The notes below the pieces were generated by a model. That model was not told where the DNA came from. It did no database searches and saw only the letters and a program-made list of their open reading frames with translations. Both the position numbers and the translations under genes were made by a program. Below are positions 1-8,128 of a stretch of DNA of 24,091 nucleotides, piece after piece (within the stretch, counting starts at the first letter, position 1; the number at the start of each line of letters is the position of its first letter). The DNA is from a virus, in IMG/VR virus record IMGVR_UViG_3300047560_000825, positions 1 through 24,091 of that record, one strand, 5' to 3'.

Positions 1-207
1 AATGTAACTCAATCATGTTCTACATGGACAGATACTAGCAACTATGTATGTGGAACACAAAGACCTGCAATCGGTACTTTAGGCTATCTTCCTAATTATA
101 CTGGATCTGATTTTAATGGTTATATTGATGACCTTCGCATCACTAAAGGCTATGCTCGTTATACTTCAAACTTTACAGTTCCAGATGCAGCTTTACCTAC
201 TTATTAA
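1..207 (+). CDS. Tail fibre / receptor-binding protein, C-terminal end (partial)
   Basis: The reading frame is open from base 1 and stops with TAA at 205-207; the start lies outside the window. The visible 68 residues contain the motif GYIDDLRITKGYARYTSNF, the typical closing strand of LamG/concanavalin A-like jelly-roll domains at the ends of phage tail fibres and other virion surface proteins. Such domains bind glycans, so this end probably contributes to host recognition. The next gene is a tail-fibre assembly chaperone starting nine bases downstream, which supports the fibre assignment. Length and N-terminal attachment domain cannot be judged. A LamG-bearing virion protein other than the main fibre remains possible. 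Confidence 0.75.
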   Translation, partial: NVTQSCSTWTDTSNYVCGTQRPAIGTLGYLPNYTGSDFNGYIDDLRITKGYARYTSNFTVPDAALPTY

Positions 208-216
208 GGATAAATT

Positions 217-660
217 ATGTTAATAGCAAAAATTGAAAACAATGCAGTAACCGAAGTTATTGATTACAGACAAAAATTTAATGGAGTTCCATCAGATGAG
301 CTTCTTAAAATTAATGGATACAAAAAAGTAAATCTTTTTAAAAGCCATAATTCATTAACTGAAAAGCTAATTTCTTGCGCACCTTATATTGATGGTGAAT
401 TTGTAACAATGGTTGAAGTTGCAGCCATGACAGAAGAAGAAGTTCAATCTAGCAAAGATTCAGCAATGGCTCAATTAAGATCAAATAGAAATGCTTTATT
501 ATCTCAATGTGATTGGACTCAATTAAGCGATTCTCCAGTAGATAAAGCTGCTTGGGCTAATTATCGTCAAGCATTAAGAGATTTTCCTTCTACGGTAGCT
601 GATGCGCGTTTAGCTTACGAATTTCCACACAATCCTAATTGGGTTGAACCAGGAGTTTAA
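217..660 (+). CDS. Tail fibre assembly chaperone-like protein (Phage_tail_APC type)
   Basis: This 147-residue protein ends in a conserved segment: helix RSNRNALLSQCDWTQLSDSP followed by WANYRQALRDFP. That pattern is characteristic of the tail assembly chaperone family (Pfam Phage_tail_APC) and of tail-fibre assembly proteins, which help fibres fold and trimerise and are normally absent from the virion. The N-terminal half (residues 1-75) is poorly conserved, which is normal for the family. The ATG at 217 is preceded by AAGGATAAATT, a good ribosome binding site. It directly follows the LamG fibre gene, the usual position for a fibre-specific chaperone. The family assignment comes from motif recognition only. 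Confidence 0.75.
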   Translation: MLIAKIENNAVTEVIDYRQKFNGVPSDELLKINGYKKVNLFKSHNSLTEKLISCAPYIDGEFVTMVEVAAMTEEEVQSSKDSAMAQLRSNRNALLSQCDWTQLSDSPVDKAAWANYRQALRDFPSTVADARLAYEFPHNPNWVEPGV

Positions 661-662
661 TT

Positions 663-1202
663 ATGGCAGTAATCGTAAAAACAACAAATAGCGTAACTTC
701 AGCCGTAGTGCCTAGCTCACTAGCTCAAGGTCAATTAGCAGTTAATATTGCTGACAAAAAGATGTGGGTTGGTAACGCATCAAGTACGCCTGTTTTATTG
801 TTTCAAGGAACTCCTCAATTTATTATTGAAAATGCCACAGTTGGTGCGGTAGCTGCCACAGGCACGATTAACTATGACCTAATGTCTCAGTCTGTTCTTT
901 ATTACACGACTGATGCAAGCGGTAATTGGACAGTTAATTTTAGAGGCAATAGCGGAACAACATTAAATGCTATGCTTTCTACAGGTCAAGCAATTACTTG
1001 CACATTTTTGGTAACTCAAGGATCAACTGCTTATTACAATTCTGCTGTAACGGTTGATGGCACATCTGTAACACCTGTTTGGCAAGGCGGTACTGCTCCA
1101 TCTTCAGGTGATGCTTCTAGTTTAGACGTTTATACGTATGCAATTATTAAGACAGCAGATGCCACTTTTAAAGTTTTAGCTTCAATTACTAAGTTTGCTT
1201 AA
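663..1202 (+). CDS. Fibre-like structural protein with Mtd_N-like N-terminus
   Basis: This 179-residue protein starts with an N-terminal stretch SLAQGQLAVNIADKKMWVGN. Its pattern (LaxGxLAVNxADxKxWVGN) is widespread at the N-termini of phage fibre and tropism proteins (Mtd_N-like) and is probably a virion attachment element. The rest is rich in Thr, Ser, Gly and Val with short alternating beta-like runs, as expected for a beta-sandwich. No enzymatic motif is seen. The ATG lies two bases after the preceding stop, and its TAA overlaps the next start as TAATG, so the gene is probably translationally coupled in the fibre operon. It is likely a virion surface or fibre accessory protein; the exact role is unknown. 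Confidence 0.6.
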   Translation: MAVIVKTTNSVTSAVVPSSLAQGQLAVNIADKKMWVGNASSTPVLLFQGTPQFIIENATVGAVAATGTINYDLMSQSVLYYTTDASGNWTVNFRGNSGTTLNAMLSTGQAITCTFLVTQGSTAYYNSAVTVDGTSVTPVWQGGTAPSSGDASSLDVYTYAIIKTADATFKVLASITKFA

Positions 1203-1792
1203 TGACAACAGCGTTTCAAAATAACGCCTTTCAGCTAGACGCATTTCAAATAAATGCGATAACTGGAGTTATTTATGCCACAGATGCTTTGGATACTGCA
1301 AGCCTTTCAGGTACTGTATCTGAAGCAGTTGAGGTATATGGCACTATTTCAGCAACTGATGCGCTTGATACTTGTTTGATTAACGGTAGCGTAACAAGTG
1401 CTAATGTTCCTGATACCCATGATGGCTTTACTCCTGAAGAAATCCGCAGAGCTAAAGAATTAGACAAAAAAGCAGCAAAAGCTCGCTTAAAACTATTTGA
1501 AGCTCAAAAAGCACAGAAAGAAGCTCGTAAGCAACAAATTAGAGATACGATAGAGCCACCTGTTGCAAAAACGCAACAATCTGATTTAGAATCTGTTAAG
1601 ACTTCTAAAGAACAAGCTCTTGAGCAAGTAATTAAAGCTTCTGCTGCCGTTAAACGCATCGAAGAACAGCGTAAAGAGTTGTATCGCACAGTTCAATTAA
1701 GAAGTGAGCAAGCTCGGATTATGACCGAGTTAGCTATCAGAAGGGCTAGAGAGCAAGACGAAGAAGAGGCGATTCTAGCATTGTTGATGTAA
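1202..1792 (+). CDS. Virion-associated protein with FQ repeats and C-terminal coiled coil
   Basis: The 196-residue product has three visible parts. Residues 1-18 carry a short repeat, NNAFQLDAFQINA, seen at the N-termini of various phage structural proteins. Residues about 20-70 contain two imperfect copies of a module around ATDALDT followed by a Ser/Gly-Thr/Val end. Residues about 77-190 are highly charged and helical (Lys, Glu, Gln, Ala), predicted to form a coiled coil. I do not recognise a named family. The start overlaps the previous stop (TAATG), tying it to the fibre-like gene. A linker or assembly protein in the fibre or head region is plausible but inferred from neighbours only. Confidence 0.6.
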   Translation: MTTAFQNNAFQLDAFQINAITGVIYATDALDTASLSGTVSEAVEVYGTISATDALDTCLINGSVTSANVPDTHDGFTPEEIRRAKELDKKAAKARLKLFEAQKAQKEARKQQIRDTIEPPVAKTQQSDLESVKTSKEQALEQVIKASAAVKRIEEQRKELYRTVQLRSEQARIMTELAIRRAREQDEEEAILALLM

Positions 1793-1811
1793 CCTTGATA
1801 ACTTGAGGATT

Positions 1812-2201
1812 ATGGCACTAGTAAAAATTAAGCAATGTTGCCCTGTATGCAAAGCAGAGCATGAGCATTACGACACCAAACAAATGACCGACAAAGAGTA
1901 TTTTGTTGAATGGTGGACACCTACAATCGGCAGGGAAGAAGCCGAAAAATCATGGGAAGAAAAGCAAAAACAGCCAGTTAGAGCTACTCATATGGTGAGT
2001 TCTGATATTGGTGGTTATGTATCCCAAGTAGACGGAACATGGATTGAAAGCCGTTCTAAGCATAGAGATCACTTAAAACGTCATGGAATGGTTGAGTTAG
2101 GTAATGACGTTCCTCAACAACACAAAAAATTAGATGTACCAAAACCCGAAGACCGCAAACGCCAAATCGCTGAACAGGTGTATGCAAAACTTAGATATTA
2201 A
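1812..2201 (+). CDS. Conserved phage protein with CPVC zinc-binding motif
   Basis: ATG 1812 is chosen because CTTGAGG sits just upstream; an in-frame TTG at 1803 would include that site in the coding sequence. The 129-residue product has an N-terminal CCPVC cluster that could bind zinc. It also carries the conserved block SSDIGGYVSQVDGTWIESRS, followed by KHRDHLKRHG. Proteins with this block are common between portal and scaffold genes of short-tailed phages, usually annotated as hypothetical. Here it precedes the scaffold gene, consistent with a head-assembly role. The function is unknown; a full zinc ribbon is not evident because no second CxxC pair is seen. Confidence 0.7.
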   Translation: MALVKIKQCCPVCKAEHEHYDTKQMTDKEYFVEWWTPTIGREEAEKSWEEKQKQPVRATHMVSSDIGGYVSQVDGTWIESRSKHRDHLKRHGMVELGNDVPQQHKKLDVPKPEDRKRQIAEQVYAKLRY

Positions 2202-2222
2202 ACCCGATTACTTGGAGATATT

Positions 2223-3308
2223 ATGTCAGCAGATCGTAGAGAAGCATTACTTAACGCAATAGAGGCCTCAGAAAATGGCGAGCTTGAACCCATTGTTGAA
2301 AAAGAAATTGAGACAAATGAACCTGAAATACAGGCTCAAGACGATTCTCAGAATACGCCAGAACGTGACGAAAAAGGGCGTTTTGTCTCAAAAGACAAGG
2401 AAGAGACTGTTGCAAGTGAAGAAACAATGCAGGCTTCAGATGACGATACTGAATTGGAAACTGAGTCAGAACGAGAGGCTCAAAAGCCAGCCCTTTCAAG
2501 ACCTACTACGTGGAAGAAAGAGTATCTCCCAATTTGGGACAAGCTTACATCAGGTGAGCAATTAAGCCCTGAAGAAGCTCTCAAATTAGCTGAATATTCT
2601 AATCAGCGTGAATCAGAATACAAAAAAGGTGTTTCTACTTATAGAGCAGAAGCTCAACGTGCTAATGAGCTAGTAAAAGTTTTAGAGCCATACATGGGTG
2701 AGTTGCAAAAGAACAATATTGCACCTGCACAATTTGTAAACAATTTGGCTGCTGCTCACTATCGTTTGGCAACAGGAACACCAGAGCAAAAAATAGAGAT
2801 GTTTCATAGACTTGCACAAGATTATGGAATACAATTAAATCAAGCTGGTCAGTTTCAGCCACAAGATGCTTATACACAACAATTAATGCAACAACTTCAG
2901 GCTATAAACCAAGAAGTTGGAACTATTAAGAGTCGTTATGAGCAGGAAGAAAATTCTCGTCTTGTAGATGAAATTGAAAAGCATAGACAAGATGCAGAAC
3001 ATTATCCGCATTTTGACGAGGTTAGAGAAACTATGGCTCAACTCCTTGAGCAAGGTTTAGCTACAGACCTCACAACGGCTTATGCCAAAGCTGTAAGGCT
3101 TAATGACGAAGTATGGGCAAAAGAGCAGAATCGCCTTCTGCAAAAAGCTCAAAACGATGCCAAAAAGCAACAGCAAGTAGCTAAAGCTAAGGCTAAAGCA
3201 GTCAGCCCAAGATCCGTTACACCTAGCGGTTTGGTAGATGCTTCAGATAAAAAAGACAGGAAGTCGTTATTAGCTCAGAATTTTTCTGATTTTAACGACA
3301 GATACTAA
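2223..3308 (+). CDS. Capsid scaffolding protein (putative)
   Basis: This 361-residue protein is hydrophilic and mostly helical. Residues 1-85 are strongly acidic and contain ERDEKGRFVSK, a signature common at the start of phage scaffold proteins. The middle has PTTWKKEYLPIWDKL and a helical body with many Gln residues, and residues about 300-361 form a Lys-rich tail. Acidic N-terminus, helical middle and basic coat-binding C-terminus are typical of scaffolds that guide procapsid assembly and then leave. The gene lies immediately upstream of the major capsid gene, the standard position. The ribosome binding site GGAG precedes ATG 2223. Order and composition support this call more than sequence identity does. 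Confidence 0.8.
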   Translation: MSADRREALLNAIEASENGELEPIVEKEIETNEPEIQAQDDSQNTPERDEKGRFVSKDKEETVASEETMQASDDDTELETESEREAQKPALSRPTTWKKEYLPIWDKLTSGEQLSPEEALKLAEYSNQRESEYKKGVSTYRAEAQRANELVKVLEPYMGELQKNNIAPAQFVNNLAAAHYRLATGTPEQKIEMFHRLAQDYGIQLNQAGQFQPQDAYTQQLMQQLQAINQEVGTIKSRYEQEENSRLVDEIEKHRQDAEHYPHFDEVRETMAQLLEQGLATDLTTAYAKAVRLNDEVWAKEQNRLLQKAQNDAKKQQQVAKAKAKAVSPRSVTPSGLVDASDKKDRKSLLAQNFSDFNDRY

Positions 3309-3329
3309 TTTATATTGAAAGGATGAATC

Positions 3330-4301
3330 ATGGCATTTGCTAACGCAGCAATTACCGACATCATCGCTACCACAATCCAATCTCGTAGCGGTGAGTTGGC
3401 AGACAACTTAACACAAAACAATGCGCTATTACAGCGTCTAAACGCAAAGGGTAACGTACGCCCATTTTCAGGCGGTAATGTGATTTTGGAAGAAATCATG
3501 TATAACGACCCAAATACTAACAACGCTAATTCATATAGCGGTTACGAAGTATTGAACATCACTCCTGACAGCCCAATTTCTGCTGCTCAGTATGCGATTA
3601 AGCAATACGCTGACTCTGTAACTATTTCTGGTTTAGAAATGTTACAAAACTCAGGCAAAGAAGCAATCATCGACTTGTTAGATGGTCGTATGCAAGTTTC
3701 TGAAGCTCGTTTGTTAAACCGTATCTCTGGTGACTTGTATCTTGACGGTACAGGCAACGGTGGTAAGAACATCACTGGTTTGGCTGCTGCCGTTCCTGAT
3801 GCTCCTACAACTGGTGTTTACGGCGGAATTGATCGCAGTGCGTGGACGTTCTGGCAACCTAAGAAAGTAAACCTAAGTTCAACAGCTATTCAAACAGCTA
3901 TGACTACATTGGCTATTCAATTAGTTCGTGGTACAGACAAAGCTGACTTGATCGTTGCTGATAACAACTACTACGCATCTTACGTAGCTTCATTGCAAGC
4001 TATCCAACGTATTACTTCTGAAGAGTCTGCTGCTGCAGGTTTCGCTTCATTGAAGTTCTACGGTGGTGGTACATCTGCTGACGTAGTATTGGGTGGTGGT
4101 TATGGTTCACAGGCAACTGCAAACCATATGTGGTTCTTGAACACTAACTACATCTTCTTCCGTCCACACAAAGATCGTAACTTCGTACCTATTGGTGGCG
4201 AACGTCAATCTATTAACCAAGACGCTATTGTTAAGCTTTATGGCTGGGCTGGTAACTTGACTTGTTCAAACCAGTTCTTGCAAGGCGTATTGATTGCTTA
4301 A
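3330..4301 (+). CDS. Major capsid protein (HK97-fold type, putative)
   Basis: This 323-residue protein forms the head shell. Recognisable features are the N-terminal helix region with LTQNNALLQRLNAKG, a block around GGNVILEEIMYND that resembles the extended loop, and the core helix signature SGLEMLQNSGKEAIIDLLDG. The LYLDGTGNGGKNITGL segment is typical of this coat family in proteobacterial short-tailed phages. Length fits an HK97-fold subunit without an added decoration domain. A strong site (AAAGGATGAATC) precedes the ATG. Codon use is noticeably more C- and G-ended (AAC, TTC, GAC) than in the neighbours, as expected for the most highly expressed gene. The scaffold lies upstream and a small decoration-like gene downstream. 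Confidence 0.88.
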   Translation: MAFANAAITDIIATTIQSRSGELADNLTQNNALLQRLNAKGNVRPFSGGNVILEEIMYNDPNTNNANSYSGYEVLNITPDSPISAAQYAIKQYADSVTISGLEMLQNSGKEAIIDLLDGRMQVSEARLLNRISGDLYLDGTGNGGKNITGLAAAVPDAPTTGVYGGIDRSAWTFWQPKKVNLSSTAIQTAMTTLAIQLVRGTDKADLIVADNNYYASYVASLQAIQRITSEESAAAGFASLKFYGGGTSADVVLGGGYGSQATANHMWFLNTNYIFFRPHKDRNFVPIGGERQSINQDAIVKLYGWAGNLTCSNQFLQGVLIA

Positions 4302-4318
4302 TTAGGAAAGGATAAATC

Positions 4319-4603
4319 ATGGCAGCATATTCAACTCTACCTATCGCAGGTATCAACTTAACACAAACTTTTCCAGCTACTGCAGTTGAAGTTACAACAG
4401 GCCCATTGGGTTTGGAAACTTTTGCATCTGATGGTCGTTTGTATGTTTTCGGTGAAGCATATACAGCAGCTATTACTGCTGGCTCAACCGTAACTCTTAA
4501 CTCAGCATTTGTTATCAGCCCAAATTCTGCTGGTTCTTACACAGTAGGATCAGCAAACTTGGTTGCTGGTGATTATGCTTGGGTAAGCAAGGCTTCTGTT
4601 TAA
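4319..4603 (+). CDS. Small head decoration-like protein
   Basis: The 94-residue product is rich in Ala, Thr, Gly and Val. It has alternating hydrophobic residues and no charged helices, so it looks like a compact beta protein. It sits 17 bases behind the major capsid gene with its own strong ribosome site (GGAAAGGATAAATC), and like that gene uses many AAC and GGT codons, suggesting high expression. A small beta-rich protein directly after the coat gene is often a capsid decoration or stabilising protein. I see no diagnostic motif, so the role is inferred from position and composition. An intrinsic terminator 25 bases after its stop closes the head-gene unit. Confidence 0.6.
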   Translation: MAAYSTLPIAGINLTQTFPATAVEVTTGPLGLETFASDGRLYVFGEAYTAAITAGSTVTLNSAFVISPNSAGSYTVGSANLVAGDYAWVSKASV

Positions 4604-4627
4604 TCCACAGATGGCTTTGTAAAGCAT

Positions 4628-4658
4628 GGGACTATCTCACAAGGGTAGTCCCTTTTTT
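4628..4658 (+). terminator. Intrinsic terminator after capsid genes
   Basis: GGGACTA (4628-4634) pairs perfectly with TAGTCCC (4646-4652) around an 11-base loop and is followed by six T (4653-4658). It lies 25 bases after the decoration-like gene and before the next gene at 4692. It should end, or partly attenuate, transcripts of the very highly expressed coat genes, lowering expression of the tail genes downstream. Confidence 0.88.
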
Positions 4659-4691
4659 ATTAATTTAATAACCAACTACTTGGAGAATTAA

Positions 4692-5336
4692 ATGAGAATC
4701 GAAAGTGATATTCAAAACGCAAACGGTATGCTTGTAGTGTTTTTTTACAAGAAATCAACTCAAAATGAACAACGTACCTTAGACGAAGGTAGACCTATTT
4801 TTGAAAATACGGTTTTTATTAAAAAAATGGTTCCAGGCGATCAATTAAGCATTATTGACCGACCAATGTATGAATCTGATAAAAATGAATTTCCTATGCA
4901 ATGGGCGCATTTCCAAAACAAAGTTGGTTCAGACCAAGTGATTATTGGAACGCCATTGGTGGAATGGCCTTTATTAACTACTGCTCAAGCTGAAGAGCTA
5001 AGAGCTATGAAGTTTTATACCGTTGAGAATGTTGCAGAAGCGTCAGATGCTCAAATCATGAAATTAGGCATGATGGCTGGTATGTCACCACACAATTTTA
5101 GAGATAAAGCTAAAGCTTTCTTAAATAAAGCAAAAGATGTGGCTGATGATAGCAAGCGTCAAGAGGAAATTGACATTTTGAAACAAGAACTTGCACAAAA
5201 AGCTGAAGAAAATGCTAAAATCAAGGCAGAAACTGAGGCGAAGCTGGCTACAATGCAAGAGCAGATGACAGCGATACTTGCTGCAGTTGGGACTAAGAAA
5301 ACTGGTCGTAAACCAAAGGCACAAGTAGAGGAATAA
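4692..5336 (+). CDS. Conserved phage head-region protein with helix-hairpin and coiled coil
   Basis: This 214-residue protein belongs to a recognisable but functionally uncharacterised phage group found beside capsid genes. Its first 70 residues are beta-like and lead to FPMQWAHFQNK. Residues about 90-102 read GTPLVEWPLLTTAQ, followed by a helical segment with VENVAEASDAQIMKLG that resembles a helix-hairpin-helix unit, then RDKAKAFLNKAKD. Residues about 150-195 form a Lys/Glu/Ala coiled coil, and the end is basic (TGRKPKAQ). It is the first gene after the capsid terminator, with GGAG before its ATG. It may act in head maturation or DNA contact; that is inference. Confidence 0.65.
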   Translation: MRIESDIQNANGMLVVFFYKKSTQNEQRTLDEGRPIFENTVFIKKMVPGDQLSIIDRPMYESDKNEFPMQWAHFQNKVGSDQVIIGTPLVEWPLLTTAQAEELRAMKFYTVENVAEASDAQIMKLGMMAGMSPHNFRDKAKAFLNKAKDVADDSKRQEEIDILKQELAQKAEENAKIKAETEAKLATMQEQMTAILAAVGTKKTGRKPKAQVEE

Positions 5337-5338
5337 TT

Positions 5339-6265
5339 ATGTCTGCAACCTATCTTCAATTAATTCAACAAGTTAGCAATGAATTAGGACTTGCTTCGCC
5401 AACTTATGTGGCTGGCAATACTAACCAAGAAGTAGTCCAATTAGCGTCTTTAATGAACGCTGCTGGTTACGAGCTAACTTATGATTATGAATGGCAGGCT
5501 CTGCAGGTAGAACATCGTTTTTATACTCAATACGTAGATACAACAGGTGCTACCGTAGCTGGTAGCCCTGTTATTACTAACGTAGCCAACTTTTTAGACC
5601 AAGATGGCAACCCTATTGATTCTACGTTTATGACACCTGTAGGTGTTTTCCCTCAAGATTGTTATGTGGTTTCAATAGACCAAAACGCAGGAACTGTGAC
5701 TATGGATCAGCCTGCGTCTCAAACACAAAGCTCTAGTGGTCAAGTATTATTTTGCAAAACAAAGTATGATTTACCACCAGATTATTTCACTATCACAGAC
5801 CGTACTCAATGGGACAAATCGAAACATTGGATGATGCTAGGGCCTGATGATGCTCAACAATGGCAATGGTTAAAGTCTGGTTATATCTCTACAGGCCCAC
5901 GTATTCGTTGGCGTATTTTGGACAATCAGTTCCAAACATGGCCACCGATGAGTACGCAAGAATATTTAGGTTTTGAATACCGTTCTAAGGGATGGGCAAG
6001 AAGTCCTGCTGGAGTTATTCAAAATAGTTTTACGGCAGACAACGATACTTGTATTTATCCAGACCGTATTATGGTTTTGGCTACCAAGCTCAAATTCTTC
6101 CAAATTAAAAACTTTGATACAACTGCATTGCTACAAGATTACAACCGTTATTTGAGCATTGCTAAAGCTGACGATAAAGGCGCAGGAAACTTATCATTTG
6201 CTCCATACCCAACAGAATTGTTGATTGGATGGGTAAATATCCCTGATTCTGGCTACGGAACTTAA
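5339..6265 (+). CDS. Head-tail adaptor / tail accessory protein (P22 gp4- or T7 gp11-like role)
   Basis: The 308-residue product begins with TYLQLIQQVSNELGLASP, the usual opening of adaptor proteins that bind under the portal in short-tailed phages. A helical stretch QEVVQLASLMNAAGYEL then contacts neighbouring subunits in the known families. The middle (residues about 55-150) is beta-like, and RTQWDKSKHWMMLGPDDAQQ is a conserved block of the group. Its place before a stabilisation/nozzle-type gene matches the usual adaptor-nozzle order. The ATG is two bases after the previous stop, with GAGGAATAATT upstream. The role is inferred from motif pattern and order; the sequence cannot distinguish P22-like from T7-like attachment. 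Confidence 0.65.
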   Translation: MSATYLQLIQQVSNELGLASPTYVAGNTNQEVVQLASLMNAAGYELTYDYEWQALQVEHRFYTQYVDTTGATVAGSPVITNVANFLDQDGNPIDSTFMTPVGVFPQDCYVVSIDQNAGTVTMDQPASQTQSSSGQVLFCKTKYDLPPDYFTITDRTQWDKSKHWMMLGPDDAQQWQWLKSGYISTGPRIRWRILDNQFQTWPPMSTQEYLGFEYRSKGWARSPAGVIQNSFTADNDTCIYPDRIMVLATKLKFFQIKNFDTTALLQDYNRYLSIAKADDKGAGNLSFAPYPTELLIGWVNIPDSGYGT

Positions 6266-6268
6266 TTT

Positions 6269-8041
6269 ATGGCATTAGTCCCACAACAAAGAAAAGCTGT
6301 TACCGCTTCAGTTCCAGCACCTATTGGCGGTTGGAACGCTAGAGATTCTTTGGCAGCTATGCAGCCTACTGATGCAGTTCAGATGGTGAATTGGTATCCA
6401 ACGCCATCCGACATTTTATTGCGTAGAGGGTATAGCCAACATTCCACAGGAATTACAGGCACAGTTGAATCTTTAATGAACTATGCTTCTCCAACAGGGC
6501 AAAAATTGTTTTCTGTAGCTAATGGCGTTATATATAACTCTACAGCCACAGGCGCAGCAACAAGCGTATTTACAGGTTTAACTAATAGCAAATTTCAGCA
6601 CGTTAATATTTCAACACCAGGCGGTAGCTTTTTAGTAGCGTGTAACGGTGCTGACCCTACAATGGTTTATGATGGTACACATTGGTTCAAAATTGCCACA
6701 ACAGCTACTGCTCAGACTATTTCTACGATTACTAGAGGTGGCACAGGTAATTTAACCGCTACTCTTACAACTGCTTCTGCTCATGGCTTGATTACAGGCA
6801 ATCGAGTAACAATTAGTGGTGCTGATCCTACGCAATTTAATGGCACTTATGTCATTACGGTTACAGGAACTACAACATTTACCTACACAATGGCATCTGC
6901 ACCTGCTGGAGATGCTACAACAATGGGTAGTTATACCGTTGTTGGAATTACAGGCGTGAACTCAAACACGTTTATTAACGTCAATTTGTTCAAAAACCGC
7001 TTGTGGTTTACCGAAAAAGACACTATGAAAGTGTGGTATTTAGATCCTGAGTCTATTGGCGGTGATGCAAACCCATTAGATTTTGCTTCTATTGCTCGTA
7101 TGGGTGGTTATTTGCAAGCAATGGGTACTTGGACTATTGACGCAGGTGAAGGTGTAGACGATTACGCAGTATTTGTAACTAATATGGGTGAAATTATCGT
7201 TTATAACGGTACAGACCCTAATGATGCTACAAAATGGTTATTAAAAGGCGTATGGCAAGTAGGTCAAACATTTAATAGACGTTGTTTTTTTAAATGGTCA
7301 GGCGATTTATTGCTATTAACGCAAGATGGTTTATTGCCATTGGCTTCTGCCCTACAATCAAGCCGATTAGACCCTAGAGTAGCTCTAACTGATAAGATTT
7401 ATTATGCAGTTTCTCAAGCTGCTGACTTTTATTCCACTAATTTTGGCTGGCAAATCAATTATTTCGCCAAGCAAAATATGCTTATTCTTAACATTCCTGT
7501 AACTGAAGGCTCAGAACAGTATGTTATGCACACCATTACTAAATCATGGGCTAGATTTACCAATATTAATGCAGATTGTTGGGAAATTCACAATGATGAT
7601 ATGTATTTTGGTGGTTCTGGCTATGTAGGTCAATTTTGGAGTTCTGACTCTGATAATGGCAATAACATCAATGCCACAGTTCAACAGGCTTATAACTATT
7701 TTGACACTAGAGGAACGCAAAAACGCTTTACTTTGGTAAGACCTATTATTACCACTATTGGCGGTTTCCCAAGCATTTTATGTGGTGTAAACCTAGATTT
7801 TGAAGAAGGTAACGCTACAGGTACTATTTCGTTTAATCCATCAGGAAATGGTAATGGTGTTTGGGATAGCTCAACTTGGGATAATGCTATTTGGGGTGGT
7901 GCAACAGTTATTAACAAAAACTGGCAAGGCGTGACAGGCATTGGATATTGTGCAAGCTTACAATTAACCGCAGCTTCACAAGGTATCACAGTTAGATGGG
8001 CTTCTACGGACTTTGTAATGGAAACAGGTGGAGTAATTTAA
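6269..8041 (+). CDS. Packaged-DNA stabilisation / tail nozzle protein (P22 gp10- or T7 gp12-like role)
   Basis: This is a 590-residue beta-rich protein. The N-terminal block PIGGWNARDSLAAMQPTDAV then NWYPTPSDILLRRGY is diagnostic of stabilisation/tail-tubular proteins that plug and extend the portal channel in short-tailed phages. Repeated blade-like segments (VYDGTHW, IIVYNGTDP, WYLDPESIGG) suggest a beta-propeller. Residues about 148-223 look like an inserted domain (TASAHGLITGNRVTISGADP then FNGTYVITVTGTTTFTYT), a module found in many unrelated phage structural proteins. It follows the adaptor by three bases. The length is close to other family members with such an insert. The function is assigned from the family; the insert's role is unknown. 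Confidence 0.75.
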   Translation: MALVPQQRKAVTASVPAPIGGWNARDSLAAMQPTDAVQMVNWYPTPSDILLRRGYSQHSTGITGTVESLMNYASPTGQKLFSVANGVIYNSTATGAATSVFTGLTNSKFQHVNISTPGGSFLVACNGADPTMVYDGTHWFKIATTATAQTISTITRGGTGNLTATLTTASAHGLITGNRVTISGADPTQFNGTYVITVTGTTTFTYTMASAPAGDATTMGSYTVVGITGVNSNTFINVNLFKNRLWFTEKDTMKVWYLDPESIGGDANPLDFASIARMGGYLQAMGTWTIDAGEGVDDYAVFVTNMGEIIVYNGTDPNDATKWLLKGVWQVGQTFNRRCFFKWSGDLLLLTQDGLLPLASALQSSRLDPRVALTDKIYYAVSQAADFYSTNFGWQINYFAKQNMLILNIPVTEGSEQYVMHTITKSWARFTNINADCWEIHNDDMYFGGSGYVGQFWSSDSDNGNNINATVQQAYNYFDTRGTQKRFTLVRPIITTIGGFPSILCGVNLDFEEGNATGTISFNPSGNGNGVWDSSTWDNAIWGGATVINKNWQGVTGIGYCASLQLTAASQGITVRWASTDFVMETGGVI

Positions 8042-8088
8042 TACTTTAAAATCATTGCAAATTAAGGTATATTACGGGTAACAGCCGA

Positions 8089-8123
8089 TTCCTTGGTTTG
8101 CGATATTTTTAAATACTAAGGAA
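8089..8123 (+). promoter_or_regulatory. Hairpin that would cover the ribosome binding site of the next gene
   Basis: TTCCTTGG (8089-8096) can pair with CTAAGGAA (8116-8123), eight pairs including one G-U. The right arm contains AAGGAA, the likely Shine-Dalgarno sequence of the gene starting at 8129. The loop has a small inner TATTT/AAATA pairing. In the same 87-base gap, TATATT at 8068-8073 could be a -10 box, but no good -35 is seen. Translation of the ejection-type genes downstream could therefore be damped until ribosomes or a factor open the stem. This is inferred from sequence pairing only. Confidence 0.4.
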
Positions 8124-8128
8124 ATATT

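Noticed and set aside
2275-2565. Open frame of 96 codons on + inside the scaffold gene
   Set aside because: It lies wholly within a convincing scaffold gene in another frame, has no ribosome site and a shadow-like Lys/Leu/Gln composition.
7696-7989. 97-codon minus-strand frame opposite the nozzle gene
   Set aside because: Antisense to a well-supported structural gene, no ribosome site, Pro/Leu/Ser-rich shadow composition.
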